NCBI RefSeq assembly: GCF_036985505.1
Contig: NZ_BTGQ01000005.1
Location: 310,001 to 374,000, forward strand
DNA length: 64,000 nucleotides
DNA from: Croceitalea sp947503285
GTDB taxonomy: Bacteria > Bacteroidota > Bacteroidia > Flavobacteriales > Flavobacteriaceae
Direction of reading: 5' to 3'
Positions within the stretch are counted from its first letter, which is position 1. Each line of letters starts with the position of its first letter. The notes under the pieces were generated by a model. It did not search any database and had not been told where the DNA came from. It was given only the letters and a program-made list of their open reading frames with translations. Below, one piece after another: positions 56,319 through 63,489 of this stretch. A program made the position numbers and the translations under genes.

Positions 56319-58718
56319 TTACTCTGTACGCAAGCTCTTCACTGGGTTTTGTTTTGCCGCCCGTATGGCTTGAAAACTTACGGTCAAGACAGTGACCCCC
56401 ATAGCACCGATCATTGCCAAGGCAAAAATCCACCATTTTAAGATCACTCGATACGGATATTCTTGTAGCCATCCATTCATCACGTAATAGGCAATGGGCA
56501 CGGCAATAAAACAAGAGATGACGACCAACTTTAAAAAGTCTTTGGAGAGCATGTTCCAAACATTGAAAACGGAAGCGCCCAAAACTTTTCGTACCCCTAT
56601 TTCTTTGGTACGTTGTTCCGCCACAAACGATGTAAGGCCAAATAGGCCCAAACAACTGATAAGGATGGCCAAGGCCGTAAAAATACCCGATAAGGTACCA
56701 ATACGCTGTTCGGCAGCAAATTTGGTGGCGTATTCTTCGTCTACAAAGTCATATTCGAAAGGAATAGCTGGAAAGTTCTCTTTAAAGACCCGCTCAATAA
56801 CGGCCAGGTTTTCCCTAGCACTACGGTTCGGATTCAACCTGAGGTTATAGTAGCTGAAATTATTGTGACGGTCATAGACATATATGCCTTGTTTAACAGG
56901 CTCATATGGTGATTGGGCAATCATGTCTTCAACTACGCCGATAATCTTCATCGGGGGGTTGGGATCGTCTACATCGGTATCCCTTAATAATTGACCGACC
57001 GGATTTTCCATTCCTAAATACTCTTTTGCGGTTTGGTTTATCAAGACCCCTAAGGAATCAGAGGCAAAATCCCTTGAAAAATCCCTTCCTTCCACAATTT
57101 TGAGGTTTAAGGTCTTGGCATATTCGGTGGAAACTTCCGTCCACGCCAGGTCTTCTTGAAACCCGTCTGGTTTCCCTTCCCAGGTAAAACCACTTCTATT
57201 CGACCAAATACGGGTTGTTGGGCTACTTGAAGTAGCCATTTCAATAGCGGCACCTGAGCTAATGAACTGTTCACGCATTAGATCTGTTTTTCCCTCAAAA
57301 TCTTGGCTAAAAGTGGGTATTTGTATCAGACCCTCTTTATCATAACCGATAGGCCTGTTTTTGGCATGATTGATTTGTTGCATGACAATGACCGTACCGA
57401 TTATGAATGCCACGGATACGGTAAATTGGAGCACCACCAGAATTTTTCTCGGCAAACCGGCATATTTGCCTGATTTAAAGGTTCCTTTCAGCACATCGAC
57501 GGGTCTGAATGATGAAAGGTATAGTGCAGGATAACTGCCGGCCAACAATGCAGTAAACAAAATAAATGCTACAGAGATTAGCCAAAAAATACCATTCCCC
57601 CAAGGGAACGAAATTTCTTTTCTAGCAAGATCGTTAAATCCGCTCAGTGATAATAACAGAATGATGACGGCAACGATATAGGCGAATAGAACAACCAAGA
57701 AAGACTCGCTTAAAAATTGATAGACAAGCTGGCCTTTTTGTGAGCCTATGGATTTACGGATGCCTACTTCTTTAGCGCGTTTTTCAGACCTGGCGGTACT
57801 TAGGTTCATGAAGTTGATACAGGCCAGAAGTAATACGAAGGCCCCGATGATACCGAACAACCATACATATCTGATTCGGCCTCCGGTCTGTACACCGTTT
57901 TCGAAATTATTTTGCAGATACCAATCTTCCATGGGAAATAGGAATATTCTTGGATTGTACTGCACCACATCTTCATCTGCATTTTTCTTTATGTCGATAA
58001 TGGCATTGGTAATGCTTTCCATTGAGGTGTTATCGGCAATCTCAACGAATAGTTGAAATGAATTGTTCTGCCAATTATCCTTCGAGTTTTGCATCCATTC
58101 TTGTGTGTTGTAATAATGATCCCATGGCATAATAAAATCCAAATCACTAAAAGAACAATTGTAAGGCAGATCTTCATAAACCGCACTCACCATCATATCA
58201 TGTTCATTGCTAATGCGTACGGTCTTCCCGATAGGGTCTTCATTTCCAAAGAAAGCCTCGGCTGTAGATGCAGAGAGCATTATGGAATTGATTTCGCGCA
58301 ACCCGTCTTTTTCACCCTTTAAGATGTTCAAGCCTAATAGTTCTGGGGCCTCGCGCTGCATATAATTACCGGGGCGCGACAAATTGACCTCACCGTATTT
58401 GATGTAGGCCGTATTGGTCCATGAAGACATGATCAAATGCTTGAAATTGTTTCCGTAACCTTCCCTTAGCGCCGGTTCCAGTGGCAAGGGAATTGCAGGG
58501 CCGGTACCGGTGCGATTATTAAAAGTCTGTGACTGAAAAACTTGTGCAATGCGATCTTTATTCTTAAAGTTATCGTTGTGGGTCAGCTCATCGTGCATCC
58601 AAAGGCCTATGATAAGCGTTACGGCCATACCTAGTGCTAAGCCTCCAATGTTGATGATGGAATACCCTTTGTTCTTTAAAAGGTTTCTCCATGCGATTTT
58701 CAAATAGTTCTTGAACAT
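56319..58718 (-). CDS. FtsX/MacB-type duplicated permease P15
   Basis: 799 residues, MFKNYLKIAWRNLLKNKGYSIINIGGLALG. Coupling motifs KEVGIRKSIGS and KEIGVRKVLGA, tail NPVKSLRTE. It follows GIN protein 2 after only 3 bp and ATPase 2 beyond that, so this is the permease most likely to form a cognate set with ATPase 2. It is the closest relative of P14, from which it is separated by a regulatory gap. Confidence 0.92.
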   Translation of the reverse strand: MFKNYLKIAWRNLLKNKGYSIINIGGLALGMAVTLIIGLWMHDELTHNDNFKNKDRIAQVFQSQTFNNRTGTGPAIPLPLEPALREGYGNNFKHLIMSSWTNTAYIKYGEVNLSRPGNYMQREAPELLGLNILKGEKDGLREINSIMLSASTAEAFFGNEDPIGKTVRISNEHDMMVSAVYEDLPYNCSFSDLDFIMPWDHYYNTQEWMQNSKDNWQNNSFQLFVEIADNTSMESITNAIIDIKKNADEDVVQYNPRIFLFPMEDWYLQNNFENGVQTGGRIRYVWLFGIIGAFVLLLACINFMNLSTARSEKRAKEVGIRKSIGSQKGQLVYQFLSESFLVVLFAYIVAVIILLLSLSGFNDLARKEISFPWGNGIFWLISVAFILFTALLAGSYPALYLSSFRPVDVLKGTFKSGKYAGLPRKILVVLQFTVSVAFIIGTVIVMQQINHAKNRPIGYDKEGLIQIPTFSQDFEGKTDLMREQFISSGAAIEMATSSSPTTRIWSNRSGFTWEGKPDGFQEDLAWTEVSTEYAKTLNLKIVEGRDFSRDFASDSLGVLINQTAKEYLGMENPVGQLLRDTDVDDPNPPMKIIGVVEDMIAQSPYEPVKQGIYVYDRHNNFSYYNLRLNPNRSARENLAVIERVFKENFPAIPFEYDFVDEEYATKFAAEQRIGTLSGIFTALAILISCLGLFGLTSFVAEQRTKEIGVRKVLGASVFNVWNMLSKDFLKLVVISCFIAVPIAYYVMNGWLQEYPYRVILKWWIFALAMIGAMGVTVLTVSFQAIRAAKQNPVKSLRTE

Positions 58719-58721
58719 GGC

Positions 58722-59483
58722 TTAGTTGATTTTTTGGATTTTGGCTTCGCCGATTACGATTCCTTTATGAACTTCTGGAGAACCTTCATAAGCTACAGTT
58801 GCCTCTCCGTAGGCCGTAACCTTGAGCCTGTCTTTAACGGCAATACGATAACTTCCCTCACCAAAAGCCGTAATTTTAGTGCTGTTGGTAGCGACTTGTA
58901 GGGTGTTGATCGTCGTTTCACCATAAGCGGTGATTTTCTGTCTATCGATACTTCCGCTTCTGAGTTCTAAATAACTCTCACCATATATGGTTGTCGTAAG
59001 GTTCTCAAATTGAACCTCATTGAAATAGACTTCAGACTCACCATATATTTTTAGCCTGAATTCAGGTTGGGTTAGTGGGCTTTCGCATATAAATTTTTGC
59101 TCCCCGCGCAATGAAAGTTCTTTCAGGGTGGTATACGTTACCGTTGCAGTGATAACAGTGCCTTTATAAATAGGCACTTTGTAATCATAATTATCACCTT
59201 TCACATTTTTACTATCGGTATAGGTTTTGGCACCATCTAGGTAAAGGCGAAGTGTCGAGCCGACTACTTCAATGTTTAATTTGTCTATTGGCTCCGTACT
59301 GGTATGGACGGTAACTGATTCTGAGGCACCTTCAACAAAATTTACCGCGATATGCGGACTAACGATTACCTTTTTAAAATTGGCTACGGTCACATTTTTG
59401 ACCTGTGCGAATGCGTTGCTAGAAAATAGTGCGAAACCTATGATGAACAGTTTCGCACTAAGGTTTTTGATTGGTGATTTCAT
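58722..59483 (-). CDS. GIN-domain (DUF2807) periplasmic protein 2, YGE-repeat type
   Basis: 253 residues from MKSPIKNLSAKLFIIGFALFSSNAFAQ, a clear signal peptide. An ATG at 59507 would add 8 residues. The C-terminal half is a ladder of beta-turn repeats marked by (Y/F)GE: IYGESEVYF, IYGESYLEL, AYGETTINT, AFGEGSYRI, AYGEATVAY, ending with IGEAKI, spaced about 17-20 residues. In GIN protein 1 the same turns carry SGSS. The early part (VKNVTVANFKKVIVSPHIAVNFVEG) matches the GIN head. Located between ATPase 2 and P15. Confidence 0.87.
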   Translation of the reverse strand: MKSPIKNLSAKLFIIGFALFSSNAFAQVKNVTVANFKKVIVSPHIAVNFVEGASESVTVHTSTEPIDKLNIEVVGSTLRLYLDGAKTYTDSKNVKGDNYDYKVPIYKGTVITATVTYTTLKELSLRGEQKFICESPLTQPEFRLKIYGESEVYFNEVQFENLTTTIYGESYLELRSGSIDRQKITAYGETTINTLQVATNSTKITAFGEGSYRIAVKDRLKVTAYGEATVAYEGSPEVHKGIVIGEAKIQKIN

Positions 59484-59523
59484 GATGACTGTTTTTTGAT
59501 TTTCCATTGATAAACAAACTCCT

Positions 59524-60219
59524 TTATATCATTGCCCCAATTGCCCTGTTTTGACTTTCTGTGACAATTTGACCATCAAATAGGTTGACTACCCTATGTG
59601 CGTAATGTGAATCTCGATCTGAGTGGGTCACCATTACAATGGTCGTGCCTTCTTGATTGAGTTCGGTAAGCAGGTTCATGACCTCAATCCCGTTTTTAGA
59701 ATCTAAGTTACCAGTGGGCTCATCGGCCAAAATCAATTTTGGGTTGGTAACCACGGCCCTTGAGATGGCCACCCGTTGCTGTTGCCCCCCAGATAATTGT
59801 TGTGGAAAGTGTTTTTCCCGGTGTGCAATTTTCATACGTTCCAATACTGCCATGACCTTTTGCTTACGCTCAGCCTTGCCCATTTTCAAATAAATCAAAG
59901 GCAGTTCTACATTTTCATAGACGGTCAACTCGTCAATAAGGTTGAAGCTTTGAAAGACAAAACCCAAATTACCTTTTCGCAATTGGGTACGTTGACTTTC
60001 TTTGAGACCGCCTACTTCATTGCCGGCAAAATTGTAACTACCCTCGGTCGGGTTGTCTAACATTCCGATTATATTCAATAGGGTAGATTTACCACAACCC
60101 GATGGCCCCATGATGGCTACAAACTCCCCTTCTTCTACACGAAGGTTCACACTATTCAAGGCTAAGGTTTCTACCTCCTCTGTTCTAAAGCTCTTTTTTA
60201 AATTCTGGATTGTTATCAT
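59524..60219 (-). CDS. ABC transporter ATPase 2 (MacB/LolD-like)
   Basis: 231 residues with all catalytic elements intact: Walker A GPSGCGKST at 38-46, Q-loop Gln90, signature LSGGQQQRV at 142-150 with Arg149, Walker B LILADE at 162-167, D-loop NLDS at 171-174, and H-loop His199. It is the more canonical of the two ATPases of the locus and the likely main motor, as a homodimer or paired with ATPase 1. Upstream is a 212-bp gap to the adaptor gene; downstream it is in one run with GIN 2 and P15. Confidence 0.93.
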   Translation of the reverse strand: MITIQNLKKSFRTEEVETLALNSVNLRVEEGEFVAIMGPSGCGKSTLLNIIGMLDNPTEGSYNFAGNEVGGLKESQRTQLRKGNLGFVFQSFNLIDELTVYENVELPLIYLKMGKAERKQKVMAVLERMKIAHREKHFPQQLSGGQQQRVAISRAVVTNPKLILADEPTGNLDSKNGIEVMNLLTELNQEGTTIVMVTHSDRDSHYAHRVVNLFDGQIVTESQNRAIGAMI

Positions 60220-60431
60220 TTTTGTTCAATGGTTTACGATTAGTATAATGACATTTTATTCAATAGTGTGTGACACTCTACACGTCTTTTTTTAATTCTA
60301 GTATTGCGAAGATTGCCCTTTCCGCTTATCAGACCTCTCCTTGAAAAAAGGAAAGGATTTACGACACATCTTTTTAAAAATTTAACCTGCATGGCTTTGA
60401 TAGGCTTTCCCCTTTGGGGGCTAGGGGGCTT
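60220..60431. other. Gap between adaptor and ATPase 2, with a C/G-rich repeat
   Basis: 212 bp. At 60405-60430 lies CCCCTTTGGGGG followed by CTAGGGGGC, a third copy of the C/G-rich element of the P10-P12 spacers, again beside a stop codon. At 60265-60277 AGTGT-GTG-ACACT forms a short dyad. No sigma-54-like element or TGT-N11-ACA pair is present, so ATPase 2 may be read from tolC or from an unseen promoter. Confidence 0.5.
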
Positions 60432-61682
60432 CTATTTTAAAACAATTCTTTCTGCTTCCCCGAAGCTATCGTAGTTGCTTGTGATTACTTGTTCCCCTTT
60501 TTCAAGACCTTCAAGTACCTCATAATATCTTGAATTCTGTTTTCCCACCCTAATGTTTCGGCGAATGGCTTCATCGCCATTAGGGTTTACTACAAAAATC
60601 CATTGTCCCCCGGTACTTTGAAAGAAACCACCTGTGGGCAATAATATGGCATCGCTTGAAGCCCCTAGTTGTAACTTGATGTTATAGCTCTGACCCGCTC
60701 GGATCGTTTCGGGCTTTTCATCGGTAAAAACCAAATCGACCTTAAATCGACCATTTCGAACCTCTGGGTATACTTTTCTTAACCTCAAGGGAAATTCTTG
60801 GCCATTTCTTTCAAAACTTGCTGAGAGGTCACGTTTTACACGATCGATATAGTGCTCGTCAATTTCAGCTTCTATTTTAAAATCGGTCAATACGTTTACT
60901 TGCCCGATTCGCTGCCCTTGGGCGATATTCTGCCCTATTTCAGCGTCTAAAAAACCTAACTGCCCATCAGCCGGTGCCCGAACATTCAAGTGATCCAATC
61001 GCTCATACACCATCGATAAGGTCTGCTGCATGCGGTTTAAATCCGTATCAAGACCTGAAAGTGATGTTTTACGAAGTTCATCATCTTGTTCGGTCTGTAA
61101 TTTTACGATATCATGCTGCTTTTGGGCCAATTCAAAATTCTCTTTAGAGGTTAGGTATACTTCCTTGGAGATCAGTTCTTCTTTAAATAGCGCTTCATTC
61201 TGCTCAAAGTTCCTTTTCAGGCGCTGCAGATCGGTACTTGCCGTGGCCAAAGAGCGTCTTCCCTCTACTTGCCTTGAATCAAAGGTTAATTTGGTGGATC
61301 TTAAGTCATTTTGCTTGAGCGCCAGATTACTTTCGCTAGCAAGAATTTGCTCGTACAAATTCATGTTCTCAAGTTTAAGTATGATATCCCCTTTTTTGAC
61401 CATCGTACCTTCTTCGATCAGTTTTTCTGAAACCCTGCCCCCTTCATAGGCATCCATATATATTGTTGCGATAGGGGCGACGTTGCCGTTAATAGTGATG
61501 TAGTCATCAAACTTTCCTTCAGAGACCTGGGCAATGGAAAGACGATCTTTTTCCGTTCTAAAAGTGGAAACGGAGGTAGTGAAAAGTAATTTCCATGCTA
61601 CAAATAGTAAGAGTACGCCCAAGGCGATATAGCCATAATGTTTTGGGCGTAATCCTTTTTTCTTTTCGAGTTGTATATCCAT
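60432..61682 (-). CDS. MacA/HlyD-type periplasmic adaptor protein
   Basis: Membrane fusion protein of 416 residues bridging the inner-membrane permease and TolC. One N-terminal anchor (YIALGVLLLFVAWKLLF, about 17-33), the first half of a lipoyl domain (APIATIYMDAYEGGRVSEKLIEEGTMVKKGDIILKLE, about 69-105), a long coiled coil of about 110-235, the second lipoyl half (VRAPADGQLGFLDAEIGQNIAQGQRIGQV), and C-terminal beta-barrel and membrane-proximal parts. It starts 7 bp after tolC. It is the only adaptor for the whole array. Confidence 0.92.
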   Translation of the reverse strand: MDIQLEKKKGLRPKHYGYIALGVLLLFVAWKLLFTTSVSTFRTEKDRLSIAQVSEGKFDDYITINGNVAPIATIYMDAYEGGRVSEKLIEEGTMVKKGDIILKLENMNLYEQILASESNLALKQNDLRSTKLTFDSRQVEGRRSLATASTDLQRLKRNFEQNEALFKEELISKEVYLTSKENFELAQKQHDIVKLQTEQDDELRKTSLSGLDTDLNRMQQTLSMVYERLDHLNVRAPADGQLGFLDAEIGQNIAQGQRIGQVNVLTDFKIEAEIDEHYIDRVKRDLSASFERNGQEFPLRLRKVYPEVRNGRFKVDLVFTDEKPETIRAGQSYNIKLQLGASSDAILLPTGGFFQSTGGQWIFVVNPNGDEAIRRNIRVGKQNSRYYEVLEGLEKGEQVITSNYDSFGEAERIVLK

Positions 61683-61689
61683 GTTATAG

Positions 61690-63030
61690 TTAATTAATGT
61701 TGAAAACAGGTAGGTTGTTATAAAAATCCAAAGTGCTCTTATTGACTTTTAAACGAAGCCTGACCTGTAAATTTTCATTCTGTGCAGTGGCGTATAGATT
61801 TTTTGCCCGCCCCAGTTCGATGGCATTTATAAGGCCTTTTTCGTATCGTTTTTGGGCTATGGTGAACGCAAGTTCTTGCGATTGACTCCTCTTCTCGGTT
61901 TGAAGTACTTCAGTGTTCAAGGCATTGTACTCTTGCACCAATTGTTGGATCAGTTGATACAATTCTTGCTCTTGTATTTTGGCGTTGTTCTTTGCCCTGG
62001 CCAAGGCGATTTTCTGTTGTTTGACCCTTGAGCGACCTGACCACGCATTGCTGATCGGTACGTTAAGCGATACCCCTATGAATTGATTCGTATTGTCCCT
62101 AAACTGTGTTCTAAATGGAATGGTCACCCCAAGGGTATCGGTTATCGTTTCAAAATAACCTGTGCCGTAACCACCTTGAACGGCCAAAGAGGGGTAGAGG
62201 TTTCCCCTTGCAACGGCCACTTGTTTTCTGGCAGCTTTTACACGAAGTTCTTGGGCTTTGATCAACGGTACAAAACCCATTGCAGTATCAAAGATGGAAT
62301 CTCCTTTAATAATGGTATTGGCAAACTCTTCACTTTGTTCAATATCAGGTTGAATACGAATATCACTTTCGCCTTGTAAATTCATAGCCTGCAGTAATGC
62401 AAGCTTTGCGGCTATCAAGCGGTTTTCATTTTGGGTCAACACCAATTTATCGGCAAGCAATAAAGATTCGGCCTCGTATAAATCGGCTCCGGCCATTAAA
62501 CCGACTTCAATTTGTTTTTTGACCAACGCATAATTGGTTTGTGAAATCTCTACCTGCTCTTTTGAAATGGTAATCAGCCCATCGATAAATTGAATGTCGT
62601 AAAAGGCACGCATTACCCTGAATGCCAAAAGGTATTTTTGTTGAAGGCTCTCTTCTTTTGTAGCCTTGTATAAAAATTTGGAGGCCTTTATGCTATTAAT
62701 TTTCTGAAAGCCTTGGAACACGTCAAAGGAACCGCTCAAAGAATAGTTGTTTGAGAAGAACTCGGTGTTCGAGATGCTGTTATCGTTCGGATTCACCTGT
62801 CTACCAAAACTCACATTATAATCTGCGAAGCCATTTACGTTGGGCAGTAAATTTCTAATGGATTGTCGATAGGTCTCTTTGTTCGATTGTTCCGTAAATT
62901 CAAAATCATTCAGTTGTAGGTTGTTCTCAATAGCATAGGCCACACAATCATTCAAGGTCCATGACTTCTGTGCCATCAGATGGAGCCCACTTATCAGTAC
63001 TACGAAATAAAGGAAATTCTTAAAGTTCAT
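61690..63030 (-). CDS. TolC-family outer-membrane channel protein
   Basis: 446 residues. Signal peptide MNFKNFLYFVVLISGLHLMAQ, then QKSWTLNDCVAYAIENNLQLND, the standard start of TolC-family proteins, with two long helical repeats containing the paired ALxQAxxLL-type segments (SLLLADKLVLTQNENRLIAAKLALLQAMNLQ near 187-217). Outer-membrane exit duct for tripartite efflux. First gene of the array and directly behind the near-canonical sigma-54 promoter. Confidence 0.93.
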   Translation of the reverse strand: MNFKNFLYFVVLISGLHLMAQKSWTLNDCVAYAIENNLQLNDFEFTEQSNKETYRQSIRNLLPNVNGFADYNVSFGRQVNPNDNSISNTEFFSNNYSLSGSFDVFQGFQKINSIKASKFLYKATKEESLQQKYLLAFRVMRAFYDIQFIDGLITISKEQVEISQTNYALVKKQIEVGLMAGADLYEAESLLLADKLVLTQNENRLIAAKLALLQAMNLQGESDIRIQPDIEQSEEFANTIIKGDSIFDTAMGFVPLIKAQELRVKAARKQVAVARGNLYPSLAVQGGYGTGYFETITDTLGVTIPFRTQFRDNTNQFIGVSLNVPISNAWSGRSRVKQQKIALARAKNNAKIQEQELYQLIQQLVQEYNALNTEVLQTEKRSQSQELAFTIAQKRYEKGLINAIELGRAKNLYATAQNENLQVRLRLKVNKSTLDFYNNLPVFNIN

Positions 63031-63054
63031 ATTCTTTTACTATGCCAACTAGTA

Positions 63055-63070
63055 AGCTATTGCTGTGCCA
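63055..63070 (-). promoter_or_regulatory. Sigma-54 promoter of tolC
   Basis: TGGCACAGCAATAGCT on the minus strand: a perfect TGGCAC minus-24 element and GC at exactly the minus-12 position. The predicted leader to ATG 63030 is about 14 bases. This is the best match to the sigma-54 consensus in the window. Confidence 0.72.
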
Positions 63071-63133
63071 TAAAGTTAAAATATTGATAATCAAAAGTTT
63101 AAAATGAACAGCTCAATGTAATAATTTTTAGAG

Positions 63134-63172
63134 TGTAAAATTTTTATACAAAAAGTGTAAAATAATTTTACA
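63134..63172. promoter_or_regulatory. Tandem 17-bp dyads upstream of tolC
   Basis: TGTAAAATTTTTATACA at 63134-63150 and TGTAAAATAATTTTACA at 63156-63172, both TGT-N11-ACA, starts 22 bp apart, 64 bp upstream of the minus-24 element. The second is perfectly palindromic apart from its central base. Confidence 0.75.
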
Positions 63173-63229
63173 TCGACACTATTTTTAAGTAATCGATTCG
63201 TAGCTTTAAAAATCATTGCCCCACGCCGT

Positions 63230-63266
63230 AGGTCTTTAATTTGAAGGGGTGTCTAAGTAAAGACCT
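63230..63266. repeat. 9-bp inverted repeat in the tolC/regulator gap
   Basis: AGGTCTTTA at 63230-63238 and its exact complement TAAAGACCT at 63258-63266, with 19 bp between. Possibly a hairpin or a split operator. Confidence 0.55.
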
Positions 63267-63320
63267 GAAAAAAGCGGAAAGGTTACAAAAACGGTATGTG
63301 TTTTGTTTTGAATAAAAAAC

Positions 63321-63467
63321 TTTTGAACGTCCGTAATGAATCATATGGTATCATCATCTCGAGCGCAGTAGAGAAACTGTTTGACATTAGGTACTTAAAA
63401 TAAAGTCTCGACCGCTATCGATCTGACATGGATCGTAATGTTCATGACCCATTACGGACGTTCAAAA
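63321..63467. mobile_element. 147-bp MITE-like or REP-like element with 18-bp terminal inverted repeats
   Basis: TTTTGAACGTCCGTAATG at 63321-63338 is repeated as its exact complement at 63450-63467. After a two-base mismatch the arms match again at TCAT. Both ends are flanked by AAAC (63317-63320 and 63468-63471), a possible 4-bp target duplication, though the flanks are A-rich. Inside is a second, imperfect inverted pair (CTCGAGCGCAGTAGAGA and AGTCTCGACCGCTATCGA) resembling dispersed flavobacterial intergenic repeats. No coding capacity. It ends 22 bp before the response regulator start. Confidence 0.62.
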
Positions 63468-63489
63468 AAACTTTAACAGGCTTTACAAA

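Noticed and set aside
60265..60282. A fifth TGT/ACA activator dyad before ATPase 2
   Set aside because: The spacing is TGT-N10-ACA, not N11, there is no tandem partner, and no TGGCA element lies downstream.
63032..63047. TGGCATAGTAAAAGAA as the main sigma-54 promoter of tolC
   Set aside because: The predicted start would fall downstream of ATG 63030 and remove the signal peptide. The TGGCAC...GC site at 63055-63070 fits better in spacing, leader length and distance from the dyads.
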